Below are positions 1 through 7,146 of a stretch of 16,170 nt of DNA, piece after piece. A program made the position numbers and the translations under genes. Below the pieces are notes generated by a model. The model was not told where the DNA came from and ran no database searches. It saw nothing but the letters and a program-made list of their open reading frames with translations. Origin of the DNA: an uncultured Prevotella sp. Its GTDB lineage: Bacteria > Bacteroidota > Bacteroidia > Bacteroidales > Bacteroidaceae. Location: assembly GCA_934254985.1 (NCBI GenBank), contig CAKQMS010000048.1:1-16170 (forward strand). Direction: 5' to 3'. Position 1 is the first letter of the stretch; the number at the start of each line of letters is the position of its first letter.

Positions 1-1
1 G

Positions 2-75
2 TGACTCCGACAGGATTCAAACCTGTAACCTTCTGATCCGTAGTCAGATGCTCTATTCAGTTGAGCTACGGAGCC
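2..75 (-). tRNA. tRNA-Arg (anticodon ACG)
   Basis: Read on the minus strand, the segment folds as a cloverleaf. The acceptor stem GGCTCCG pairs with CGGAGTC with one G-T wobble, and the D arm contains AGCTCAACTGAATAGAGC. The anticodon stem TCTGA/TCAGA holds the loop CTACGGA, so the anticodon is ACG. The T arm contains GGTTTGAATCC. Position 2 is the discriminator A, and position 1 could be the first base of an encoded CCA, but the window ends there. ACG normally becomes ICG and reads CGU/CGC/CGA codons. A matching promoter lies just upstream at 95-126. Confidence 0.96.
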
Positions 76-94
76 GTTTTCTTATTTGCGGTTG

Positions 95-126
95 CAAAGG
101 TAGCGATAAAACTTGAACTGACCAAA
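95..126 (-). promoter_or_regulatory. Bacteroidota-type promoter of the tRNA-Arg gene
   Basis: On the minus strand TTTG (126-123), a 20-base spacer and TACCTTTG (102-95) match the Bacteroidota primary sigma consensus TTTG-N19/20-TAnnTTTG. The -7 element ends 19 bases before the tRNA. The -33 box lies in the loop and the -7 box at the edge of the hairpin at 100-138. Confidence 0.75.
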
Positions 127-144
127 TTTTATCGCTACTTTTTT
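100..144 (+). terminator. 12-bp perfect hairpin followed by six T
   Basis: GTAGCGATAAAA (100-111) is the exact reverse complement of TTTTATCGCTAC (127-138), with a 15-base loop, and six T follow at 139-144. This is the form of an intrinsic terminator for + strand transcription, possibly arriving from beyond the left edge. On the minus strand it lies downstream of htpG but lacks a following T run, so its role there is unclear. Confidence 0.65.
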
Positions 145-156
145 ATAGAATTATAG

Positions 157-200
157 TGTTTTCGCCATTAATCATCAATAATAGCACTTGTTTTCGCCAT
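157..200. repeat. 12-bp direct repeat downstream of htpG
   Basis: TGTTTTCGCCAT occurs at 157-168 and again at 189-200, a period of 32 bases, between the htpG stop codon and the terminator-like hairpin. No function is recognised. Confidence 0.5.
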
Positions 201-231
201 CATTTAATACTAATGACACCACTTCTCATCA

Positions 232-2289
232 TTATTTGCCTATGATGTCAACACTTCTCTTCAAGAATTCGTTTAAAGCAGCACCTTTCAGCATACCATT
301 CTGAAGCAAGGCAAGGTCGATGAGCTGATGAACAATCTTGTTGTCCTTAACATAACCTGCGATGATAGAGTTTCTCTTCTCTTTCTGTTCGCTGATAGCC
401 TTCTCGGTGTTCTGACGCTCGTCTTTCTCTTCCTGAGTAAGCTCTTCTGGTTTCTTCTTGTCGAGAAGTTGCTTAAGTGCAGACTGCTTAGCTTCGAGCG
501 ACTTTATCTCGCCATCGATAGGAGCGAGAGCTTCGCCACAAGCTGCCTTGGTGTCGTCCAAAACCTTCTTGATTAATGGGTGCTCGCTGTTCAATACCAA
601 GCTGTAGCTATCTGGCATCTGCTGATAGAAACTCATTCCTGGTTGGAATTGGCTCATTTCCTTCATACGACGCATATACTCGTTCTGAGTAATCACTACA
701 GGTTGAGCATTTTCACCCAAAGCCTCAACGTTGACCATAAATTCTGCATGCTCAAGCTTAGGCATCTGAGATGAAAATACCTGTGTCATATTGTCACGCT
801 CTTCTACTGACAATTCGTCCTTCTTTACATCATCCTTTACTATCAAGCGATCGATGATGTCGCTGTCTACACGTGTGAAGCGCGACTTCTCAAACTTCTG
901 TTCAAGCATAGACACCATTGGAGCATCCAACTGACCATCAAACAGCAATACACTATATCCCTTAGCCTTTGCACTCTCGATGTAAGAATATTGCTCTTCT
1001 GCATTGTTTGCATAGAGGTATACGAGGTTGCCTTCCTTGTCGGTCTGGTTGTCCTTAATCAAAGTCTTATACTCCTCGAATGTGAAGTGTTTGCCTTCAG
1101 TATCCTTTAGTAATGCAAAATCCTTGGCACGATCGTAGAAGTCTTCCTGTGACAACATTCCGTAGTTGATGAATATCTTTAGGTTGTCCCATTTCTCTTC
1201 GTAAGCCTTACGATCTTCCTTGAAGAGACTTGCTAAGCGGTCTGCCACCTTCTTAGTGATATATGTAGAAATCTTCTTCACATTGCTGTCGCTCTGCAAG
1301 TAGCTACGGCTAACGTTCAATGGAATATCTGGAGAATCGATAACTCCATGAAGCAGAGTAAGGAAGTCTGGCACGATTCCTTCTACCTGGTCTGTAACGA
1401 ATACCTGATTGCAATACAGCTGAATCTTGTTGCGCTGCAAGTCGATATTGTTCTTGATTCGTGGGAAGTAGAGAATACCTGTGAGGTTGAATGGATAGTC
1501 TACATTGAGGTGAATCCAGAACAATGGTTCATCCTGCATAGGGTAGAGGGTGCGGTAGAAACTCTTGTAGTCTTCATCTTTGAGCGAACTTGGAGTCTTT
1601 GTCCACAGAGGTTCTACGTTGTTTATCACGTTGTCTTCCTCTGTTTCTACCTGCTTACCATCCTTCCATTCTGTCTTTTTGCCAAAGGCTACAGGTACAG
1701 GCAAGAACTTGCAATATTTGTTCAGCAGGGTTTCTATGCGAGCTTTTTCCAAGAACTCCTTGCAGTCGTCGTCGATATAAAGGATTATATCAGAACCTCT
1801 GTCTGCCTTCTCTGTCTCTTCAAGTTCAAATTCAGGACTACCATCGCAGCTCCACTTCACAGCTGTTGCACCTTCCTTATAGCTCTTGGTAACTATTTCC
1901 ACCTTCTTGCTAACCATGAAAGCAGAGTAGAAGCCAAGACCGAAGTGACCGATAATAGAGTTTGCAGTATCCTTATATTTATCGAGGAAGTCGTTAACTC
2001 CTGAGAATGCTATCTGGTTGATGTATTTATCAATCTCTTCAGCAGTCATGCCGATACCACGGTCGCTGATGGTCAAAGTACCCTTTTCGCTATCTACAGC
2101 CACATGAACTGTGATGTCGCCCATTTCACCTTTGAAGTCGCCTTGAGCTGCGAGAGTCTTAAGTTTCTGAGTTGCGTCAACGGCATTAGAAACCATTTCA
2201 CGCAAGAATATTTCATGATCTGAATAGAGGAACTTTTTGATAACGGGGAAGATATTTTCTGTAGTAACCCCAATATTACCTTTCTTCAT
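232..2289 (-). CDS. htpG: Molecular chaperone HtpG (Hsp90 family)
   Basis: This is the bacterial Hsp90, a cytosolic ATP-dependent dimeric chaperone for client-protein folding and stress survival. The 685-residue product starts with the GHKL ATPase domain (about residues 1-210). Nucleotide-site motifs are visible: E31 and N35 in EMVSNAVDA, D76 in DRGIGM, and the lid/glycine-rich GHFGLGFYSAF at 114-124. The middle domain follows (to about 460), containing the NVSRSYLQ client/ATPase loop, and then the C-terminal dimerisation domain. The protein is about 60 residues longer than the E. coli homologue. The extra length is at least partly a Lys/Glu/Gln-rich, probably coiled-coil stretch near residues 590-645, which I believe is usual in Bacteroidota. 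Start is ATG with no clear Shine-Dalgarno, common in this phylum. It is transcribed alone, with a sigma-54-like promoter at 2347-2364. Confidence 0.98.
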   Translation of the reverse strand: MKKGNIGVTTENIFPVIKKFLYSDHEIFLREMVSNAVDATQKLKTLAAQGDFKGEMGDITVHVAVDSEKGTLTISDRGIGMTAEEIDKYINQIAFSGVNDFLDKYKDTANSIIGHFGLGFYSAFMVSKKVEIVTKSYKEGATAVKWSCDGSPEFELEETEKADRGSDIILYIDDDCKEFLEKARIETLLNKYCKFLPVPVAFGKKTEWKDGKQVETEEDNVINNVEPLWTKTPSSLKDEDYKSFYRTLYPMQDEPLFWIHLNVDYPFNLTGILYFPRIKNNIDLQRNKIQLYCNQVFVTDQVEGIVPDFLTLLHGVIDSPDIPLNVSRSYLQSDSNVKKISTYITKKVADRLASLFKEDRKAYEEKWDNLKIFINYGMLSQEDFYDRAKDFALLKDTEGKHFTFEEYKTLIKDNQTDKEGNLVYLYANNAEEQYSYIESAKAKGYSVLLFDGQLDAPMVSMLEQKFEKSRFTRVDSDIIDRLIVKDDVKKDELSVEERDNMTQVFSSQMPKLEHAEFMVNVEALGENAQPVVITQNEYMRRMKEMSQFQPGMSFYQQMPDSYSLVLNSEHPLIKKVLDDTKAACGEALAPIDGEIKSLEAKQSALKQLLDKKKPEELTQEEKDERQNTEKAISEQKEKRNSIIAGYVKDNKIVHQLIDLALLQNGMLKGAALNEFLKRSVDIIGK

Positions 2290-2346
2290 AGTTGTTTATT
2301 TGTATTTTTAGAAAGTTATTTATATATGTATGTTTTGCCTTTTAAG

Positions 2347-2364
2347 TTACAAATAGCGTGCCAA
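2347..2364 (-). promoter_or_regulatory. Sigma-54-like -24/-12 promoter upstream of htpG
   Basis: On the minus strand TTGGCACG (2364-2357), four bases and TTTGTA give GG-N10-GT. This matches the RpoN consensus TTGGCACG-N4-TTGC(A/T) except that the -12 GC is GT. It lies 58 bases before the htpG ATG with no competing TAnnTTTG element in that leader. Sigma-54 use is an inference from the match alone; no enhancer-binding site was identified. Confidence 0.45.
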
Positions 2365-2449
2365 TCTTGTTTTTTAGTCCCAAATGATACACCTTTGAAG
2401 ACTTTCAAGTACTTAAAAATGCAAAAAATACAAAATTTATTTAGATTTC

Positions 2450-2480
2450 TTGTTATGTTCAATAATTTTTTCTATCTTTG
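2450..2480 (+). promoter_or_regulatory. Bacteroidota-type promoter of a small + strand unit
   Basis: TTG (2450-2452), a 20-base spacer and TATCTTTG (2473-2480) match the TTTG-N19/20-TAnnTTTG consensus on the + strand, divergent from htpG. Transcription would start near 2486-2488. No sizeable + strand reading frame follows before the terminator at 2637-2680. Confidence 0.6.
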
Positions 2481-2486
2481 CAGCAC

Positions 2487-2680
2487 ATATGAAACAAAGG
2501 TCATTAAAAAAGAGATGAAATGAATATCATATAATCATACATCTCTTAATAATGATGCAATTAAAATAGAAATTGTATTAACAAAGAAATAACAGTTTCA
2601 ATAGGTTTAAGGTTAGTTTTTTAAAGGTTAAAAGGTCCCCAGCAAGAGTAGTGATACTGCGTGCTGGGGTTTCCTTTTTT
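2487..2680 (+). ncRNA. Candidate small RNA divergent from htpG
   Basis: A good promoter (2450-2480) and a strong intrinsic terminator (2637-2680) bound about 195 bases with no plausible protein. Within it AAGAGATG (2510-2517) pairs with CATCTCTT (2540-2547), and a second hairpin forms from TGCAATT with AATTGTA around 2556-2578. The length is in the range of 6S RNA, but I cannot show the long open-duplex fold of 6S and do not assign that identity. A nine-codon frame at 2489-2518 would start at the predicted transcript 5' end and is probably not translated. Confidence 0.42.
2631..2680 (+). terminator. Strong intrinsic terminator, possibly bidirectional
   Basis: CCCCAGCA (2637-2644) pairs with TGCTGGGG (2662-2669). 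Inside is a second stem AGTA/TACT closed by a GTGA tetraloop, flanked by a small internal loop. Six T follow at 2675-2680. Outer AAAAGG/CCTTTT bases extend the stem, so it could also stop leftward transcripts coming from the thioesterase gene, which ends at 2708. Confidence 0.8.
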
Positions 2681-2707
2681 ATATAGCTATTGTTTTTCCT
2701 TCATTCT

Positions 2708-3190
2708 TTATTTTTCATTTTCTAATTCACAAGGTCTAAAGTGCATATCTTTTTCTGCCTTTTCGCGAGAGAAAGCAAAGTATGTACATGTGGCTTCGGT
2801 GCAGATGTTGCCATTAGAGTCGGCGAGGGTAGCATCAATGATTATGATGTTGCGTTTCTGCTCACGGATATGTGCACGGATTGTTATTTCCTTGTCGTTT
2901 GTTGAAACTGGTCGCTTATAGTGTGTTTCCATCTTTGATGTCACACCCGCAGTTTGCAGTTTTCTTGTTACCACCCATCCACATATCTCGTCAAGCAATA
3001 GTGCTTGTATGCCACCATGTAGGGTATTGAGCCATCCTTGATAGTTGGCTGTTGGCTTCCAACGGCTCACAATGTCATCGCCATCTTCGTAGAAACATAG
3101 GTGAAGTCCAATAGGATTGTCGGGTGAGCATCCTATGCAGTTGTAACCCTCAACGCCTGTCCAAGGGTTTATAATTTTCTTGATGTCCAT
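2708..3190 (-). CDS. PaaI-family hotdog-fold thioesterase
   Basis: The 160-residue product is a predicted cytosolic acyl-CoA thioesterase of the 4HBT/PaaI hotdog superfamily; substrate unknown. The central helix carries the signature LHGGIQALLLDE, with HGG at residues 58-60 and the likely catalytic acidic pair D67/E68. The N-terminal CIGCSPDNPIGLHL block is the Cys-rich lead-in seen in many stand-alone PaaI-like proteins. The length suits a single-domain enzyme acting as a dimer or tetramer. The ATG start is 78 bases downstream of the glycerate kinase stop, so it may be the last gene of that operon; no separate promoter is visible. The Lys/Glu-rich tail ends just before the terminator at 2631-2680. 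Confidence 0.85.
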   Translation of the reverse strand: MDIKKIINPWTGVEGYNCIGCSPDNPIGLHLCFYEDGDDIVSRWKPTANYQGWLNTLHGGIQALLLDEICGWVVTRKLQTAGVTSKMETHYKRPVSTNDKEITIRAHIREQKRNIIIIDATLADSNGNICTEATCTYFAFSREKAEKDMHFRPCELENEK

Positions 3191-3240
3191 ATTGCTTTAG
3201 AAATTTAGTTGTTGTATGATTATTTAATGTTGTCCTATAT

Positions 3241-3285
3241 ATATAACAAGGTGTATGAAGACTGTATATTATATAATAAGGTGTA
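3241..3285. repeat. 15-bp direct repeat at the 3' end of the glycerate kinase gene
   Basis: ATATAACAAGGTGTA (3241-3255) and ATATAATAAGGTGTA (3271-3285) differ at one base and are exactly 30 bases apart. The second copy encodes the last glycerate kinase codons and part of its stop; the first lies beyond the stop. Confidence 0.5.
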
Positions 3286-4342
3286 GGCAAAGGTCTCTAA
3301 TTGTTTTCTCCATATTCTTCATTGCCGTTTCTTTTTGCATTAATATCGGTAAAGGGCGAGAGTCGCCATCGTTGATGCTCTCCACCATGTCGAAGTTTTT
3401 AGTCAACATTCCTTCTTTATCATCTATAGCGCCAGAGACCAACCATATAGGCTTGTTGGCTTTTCGGCATCTTTTCATCACACCATGTGCCACCTTTCCC
3501 ATCATTGTTTGGTGGTCAGATTTGCCTTCGCCTGTCACCACGATATCTGCATCCTTAATAGTATTGTCGAAGTTTGCAATATCAAGCATTATCTCTATGC
3601 CTGCTTTTAGTTCTGCTTTCAGATATGCTAATAGAGCATAACCTAAGCCTCCAGCAGCACCTGTTCCTGGCAGTAGGGCAGTAGCCGGAGTAGCTATACC
3701 TAATAGTTCTGTATCGTGGGCAAAGCTGCGTAGTCTCTCGTCGAGCACTTCTACATCCTCTTTGGTTGCACCCTTTTGAGGAGCAAAGATATAAGCAGCA
3801 CCATTCTCACCATATAGCGGATTGTCTACATCGCATGCCACTACAATTTTTGTGTCTTTAATGGCATCCGAACTAAGCAGTCCACAATTGCGCAAAGCCT
3901 CAACCATACCTTTGCCACCATCGCATGTTGCGCTACCGCCAATTCCCATAACTATCTTCTTGCATCCCTGTTGTATAGCGTCTGCAATCATCTCACCCAC
4001 GCCATATGTTGTTGCCATCATAGGGTTGCGTTCATTTTCTGCCACAAGAGTAAGTCCGCTTGCTGCCGCCATTTCCATATATGCAGTATATCCATCTGTG
4101 GCTATGGCATATGTTGCCTCTACCTTCTTGCTCATTGGTCCTACAACCATGATGCTTCTTGGAGTAGTAGGTATCATCTTTCTAACACATTCCACCAAGC
4201 CTTCGCCACCATCGCTAATCGGTAGAGCCACTACTTCAGCTTCTGGCAAAGTTGAATGCACACCCTTTGCTGCTGCATTACAAGCTTCTTCTGCCGACAT
4301 GCAGCCCTTGAAAGAGTCGAAAGCAAGAACAATCTTTTTCAT
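3269..4342 (-). CDS. Glycerate 2-kinase (GarK/GlxK family)
   Basis: The protein phosphorylates D-glycerate with ATP, giving 2-phosphoglycerate in this family, and so feeds glycerate into lower glycolysis. The 357-residue sequence opens with the family signature AFDSFKGCMSAEEA. It also shows ISDGGEG (near residue 43), GIGGSATCDGGKGM, CDVDNPLYGENGAA, PQKGA, PGTGAAGGLG and TGEGKSDHQTMMGK, the usual blocks of the Gly_kinase family. Length is slightly below that of E. coli GarK (about 380). I chose ATG at 4342; the frame extends upstream only to a TTG codon at 4351, adding three residues absent from relatives. It starts 20 bases after the stop of the pyridoxal kinase-like gene, indicating co-transcription. 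Confidence 0.93.
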   Translation of the reverse strand: MKKIVLAFDSFKGCMSAEEACNAAAKGVHSTLPEAEVVALPISDGGEGLVECVRKMIPTTPRSIMVVGPMSKKVEATYAIATDGYTAYMEMAAASGLTLVAENERNPMMATTYGVGEMIADAIQQGCKKIVMGIGGSATCDGGKGMVEALRNCGLLSSDAIKDTKIVVACDVDNPLYGENGAAYIFAPQKGATKEDVEVLDERLRSFAHDTELLGIATPATALLPGTGAAGGLGYALLAYLKAELKAGIEIMLDIANFDNTIKDADIVVTGEGKSDHQTMMGKVAHGVMKRCRKANKPIWLVSGAIDDKEGMLTKNFDMVESINDGDSRPLPILMQKETAMKNMEKTIRDLCLHLII

Positions 4343-4362
4343 ATGATGCAAAGGTGATATAT

Positions 4363-5184
4363 TTATAAATCAGCAAGATGTCGCTCAATAGGTATTCCGC
4401 GATTTATGTCTTCGTCGTCTTTATTGATATCTATCCAATGGCGCAGGGTGTCCATAGCTACTCGTGTGGCATGCTTCAGGTTGTCGCCATCCATAAGTCT
4501 GCCTTCGATGATGCTTGAGAAAATGTCGCCTGTACCTGGGAATTGTACAGGAATCTCTTCGTAGTTTAAACAGAAATATTCTTCTGTACTATGGTTGTAA
4601 CCTACCACGGCATGATTACCTTCAACCACACATGATGTTATTAATATAGAGTGCGAACCTATTGCTCTCAGCTTGTCTACCAGTTCGTAAGCCTCTTTTT
4701 GGCTAATACCTTCTTGCTTATATTCTGCTCCCGTAAGTAGGCAAGCTTCGGTATAGTTGGGAAAACACAAGTGAGCCACGCTAAGCATCTCCTGCATACA
4801 TCTTATTGTACCCTCGTTTGCACCACCATACAGTCTGCCATAGTCGCCCATCACAGGGTCTACGAAAATGTCGGTTCCCTTTTCCGCTTGTTGTCTGCAA
4901 TAAGCTGCTACTATCTGTGCTTGATGTTCAGATGCCATAAATCCTGTTGTTATAGCATCGAAATGAATGCCAAGCTCGTTCCATTTCTGTAGTGCCTCTT
5001 CTATATACGATGTACTCTCCAATATTGCATATTTGCCATATGGGAAGGTGTTGCTAATGAGCATTGTTGGCAAGTTGTAAACGTCGTGCCCCATATACGA
5101 GAGAATGGGCATTTGTACAGCCGCCGACACCTTGCCATAGCCACACATATCGCTTATAATGAGAATGTTGTTTTTTTGTTTCAT
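4363..5184 (-). CDS. Pyridoxal/pyridoxamine kinase (PdxK/PdxY-like, ribokinase superfamily)
   Basis: The 273-residue product is predicted to phosphorylate pyridoxal, pyridoxamine or pyridoxine with ATP, the salvage route to pyridoxal 5'-phosphate. The N-terminal ISDMCGYGKVSAAVQMPIL block is typical of PdxY-type enzymes. DPVMGD at 109-114 is the metal/ATP region, and PGTGDIFSS around 216-223 contains the GTGD anion hole with catalytic D220. Full length for the family. It lies 22 bases downstream of the radical SAM gene and 20 bases upstream of the glycerate kinase start, all leftward, so the three are probably one transcript. PdxK and PdxY cannot be separated by eye, and specificity is inferred. 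Confidence 0.9.
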   Translation of the reverse strand: MKQKNNILIISDMCGYGKVSAAVQMPILSYMGHDVYNLPTMLISNTFPYGKYAILESTSYIEEALQKWNELGIHFDAITTGFMASEHQAQIVAAYCRQQAEKGTDIFVDPVMGDYGRLYGGANEGTIRCMQEMLSVAHLCFPNYTEACLLTGAEYKQEGISQKEAYELVDKLRAIGSHSILITSCVVEGNHAVVGYNHSTEEYFCLNYEEIPVQFPGTGDIFSSIIEGRLMDGDNLKHATRVAMDTLRHWIDINKDDEDINRGIPIERHLADL

Positions 5185-5206
5185 CCTTTTCTTTATCGTT
5201 CTTAAC

Positions 5207-5974
5207 TTAATAGCTTGCAGAACAAGCTATTCCCAGTTTCTCTACTCTTGCTTTTATGCAGTCGAGAGTTTCGTGCGAAGCCTTCCTTAGCAGTTTGTCT
5301 GGAGTCTCGCGGTCTATTGTGTATACCATCACCAGCTGTGGTTTTATCTCTTTCATAGCTTCAAGCCATGGTAGGATGTATTTGTCGGATGTGTTGTCAG
5401 TATTGTCGCCACACATAAACATGGTTTGTATTATCACATGACCATTGAAGAGCTTAAGGTTGTTTATCACATCCTTAACATCATACGATGGTTGCTGTGG
5501 GCGATCCACACGACGTATATATTCCATGTCTACCGTGTCGAGTTTCTGTATGTTGTTGTCCACCATCATCAGCGCCTCACGCACCTCTGGCTTATACACC
5601 ATTGTAGCGTTGCTCAATACCGACACCTTAGCTTCTGGGAAGAAGCGGTTGCGCAAGCCGATAGTGTCTTCTATGATAGCCTTGAAGTCAGGATGTGCTG
5701 TTGGTTCACCATTGCCAGCAAATGTTATCACGTCTAATGGTTCATGGTTGCCATGTCGTTGCTGTAGTACCTTTGCCAACTCTACCTTTACTATCTCTCT
5801 TGTAGGTCGCTTTAGTTTTGGTCGGAAGTCGGCATTAAAACCACATTCGCAATACAGACAGTCGAAGGTGCATATTTTGCCGTCGGCAGGCATAAGGTTT
5901 ACTCCCAGCGATACACCGAGTCGACGTGAGTGTATCGGACCAAATATTGGTGAGGGATATATTACTGTTGACAT
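5207..5974 (-). CDS. Radical SAM protein, COG0731-like
   Basis: A 255-residue radical S-adenosylmethionine enzyme binding a [4Fe-4S] cluster through C35, C39 and C42 (CTFDCLYC, CX3CX2C). Before it is IHSRRLGVSLGVNL, a lead-in characteristic of the COG0731 group that also contains the wyosine tRNA-modifying enzymes. After it is GNGEPTAHPDF near 88-98, the SAM-binding GEPT-type motif. Bacterial members of this group have no firmly assigned substrate, so I give no reaction. It ends 22 bases before the pyridoxal kinase and starts 34 bases after the fucose-isomerase-like gene, in the same direction. Two more Cys at 44 and 188 and a terminal ACSASY are visible, but no SPASM-type cluster domain. Confidence 0.9.
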   Translation of the reverse strand: MSTVIYPSPIFGPIHSRRLGVSLGVNLMPADGKICTFDCLYCECGFNADFRPKLKRPTREIVKVELAKVLQQRHGNHEPLDVITFAGNGEPTAHPDFKAIIEDTIGLRNRFFPEAKVSVLSNATMVYKPEVREALMMVDNNIQKLDTVDMEYIRRVDRPQQPSYDVKDVINNLKLFNGHVIIQTMFMCGDNTDNTSDKYILPWLEAMKEIKPQLVMVYTIDRETPDKLLRKASHETLDCIKARVEKLGIACSASY

Positions 5975-6008
5975 AAGACTTGTCTCCTTTATACCGTTAT
6001 ATAGTTTT

Positions 6009-7070
6009 TTATGCTTGTGTTATCTTTTTGAATTCTTTAGCCCAATGTCCTGGCACTATTACATGATGGTTGGATATAGGGTTTGTGAGTAGCTGGCGTG
6101 CTGCCTGCGAAGTTGCTTGTAGCCATACTTGAGTGCGACATAGATTTTGCTCATACTGATTTCTCGTAAGCTTTACATCTTCTGCAAATACTCGTTTCAA
6201 GTCGCCGCCAATCTTCACCAAAGTGTAGTCGCCAATTGGCAATTCGCCATGTATTGCCACGCCAATGCCCGACTCGAAATGTGTGGTAAACGAGTGCTGT
6301 GTGGTCATGCTTAGTGGCAATGTGCAATGAGCAAATAGCATTTCGCCAGTACCAACATCTATGCGGGCAGGGTTGGCTTGGAATCCCGGACAGCCGGTGA
6401 TTCTCTTGCTCAATACCATAGTGATTAGGGTAGGGATGTCGCCTTCGCATGATGCAGGAATGCCTTCGTCGTTGAGTTTAGATAGAGCTATGCAGCCTGT
6501 GTTGCAGACGGTAGTCAGTAGGTCGAAGCAACGCAGGGTTATCGCTGTGAGCTGATATTCGGCAATAATCTCTTTTATACGTCGGTAGATAGTCTCAGCT
6601 CCATACATTCCTCCATCAACTTTGCCAAGTTTTGTTATCTCAGCAATGTCTATTTCTATAATCTCTATACCTAATTTCGATAGTAAAACCTTGCGGTCGA
6701 AAGTTGATGATATTAGCCAATCGCTTGAGGCGCCAATCATTCCGATGCGGTCTATAACCTTCGACTTCATATCAGAAAGGCTTTCGTTCTCGTCTGGCTT
6801 TTCGGTAATTATTTCTCCTTTGCCTCCATGTTGGTTTATCCATGTCAATATTTCCATGCTTGCAGCAAGTGAATTGCTCTGCTGGCTGGCAATGATATAA
6901 ATCGGTTGTGCAAGTGAAATCTTACCATTTTCTACCATTTCAAGAAATAAGCCTTCGGTGCCACCTGTTAGCACAGCAATAGCCTGATGGCTTTGCTTCC
7001 ATTGGTCTGAGAGTGCGAATGGCACTTCTAACTCTTCGTGGTGTAAACTTGATGAAAGTATATGTAACAT
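6009..7070 (-). CDS. L-fucose/L-arabinose isomerase-superfamily protein
   Basis: The 353-residue sequence resembles the core and C-terminal part of the fucose/arabinose isomerase fold. Visible blocks are SSDWLISS (about 115-122), RCFDLLTTVCNTGCIALSKLND (180-201), CEGD (208-211) and TGEMLFAHCTLP (241-252). The CEGD block and nearby acidic and His residues are candidate metal ligands for an aldose-ketose isomerase. It is much shorter than classical FucI (about 590) and AraA (about 500), chiefly at the N-terminus, and annotators usually leave such proteins as hypothetical or fucose isomerase. The substrate is therefore uncertain. It is the promoter-proximal gene of the leftward operon with the radical SAM protein, pyridoxal kinase and glycerate kinase. 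ATG start; promoter at 7113-7142. Confidence 0.7.
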   Translation of the reverse strand: MLHILSSSLHHEELEVPFALSDQWKQSHQAIAVLTGGTEGLFLEMVENGKISLAQPIYIIASQQSNSLAASMEILTWINQHGGKGEIITEKPDENESLSDMKSKVIDRIGMIGASSDWLISSTFDRKVLLSKLGIEIIEIDIAEITKLGKVDGGMYGAETIYRRIKEIIAEYQLTAITLRCFDLLTTVCNTGCIALSKLNDEGIPASCEGDIPTLITMVLSKRITGCPGFQANPARIDVGTGEMLFAHCTLPLSMTTQHSFTTHFESGIGVAIHGELPIGDYTLVKIGGDLKRVFAEDVKLTRNQYEQNLCRTQVWLQATSQAARQLLTNPISNHHVIVPGHWAKEFKKITQA

Positions 7071-7112
7071 ACACTATTTCTTCTTTTATACCTATATTAT
7101 ATATTAATGATG

Positions 7113-7142
7113 CAAAGGTAATAAAAATCGAGCATAAAACAA
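7113..7142 (-). promoter_or_regulatory. Bacteroidota-type promoter of the four/five-gene operon
   Basis: On the minus strand TTG (7142-7140), a 19-base spacer and TACCTTTG (7120-7113) match the TTTG-N19/20-TAnnTTTG consensus. It lies between the GNAT stop codon and the fucose-isomerase-like gene, about 43 bases before that ATG, so the operon need not depend on readthrough from the GNAT gene. Confidence 0.7.
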
Positions 7143-7146
7143 GCGA

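Noticed and set aside
1348..2004. Long + strand open frame opposite htpG (218 codons)
   Set aside because: It lies wholly within the unambiguous htpG coding strand, shows no recognisable domain, and is a codon-bias shadow.
2489..2518. Nine-codon reading frame MKQRSLKKR at the start of the divergent transcript
   Set aside because: Its ATG would fall at the predicted transcription start with no leader, and it is too short to distinguish from chance.
3822..4346. Long + strand open frame opposite glycerate kinase (174 codons)
   Set aside because: The minus-strand gene has every family motif; the opposite frame has none and is a shadow.
4348..4356. Internal promoter CACCTTTGC before the glycerate kinase gene
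   Set aside because: It lacks the TA of TAnnTTTG and would start transcription almost at the ATG; the operon promoter at 7113-7142 suffices.
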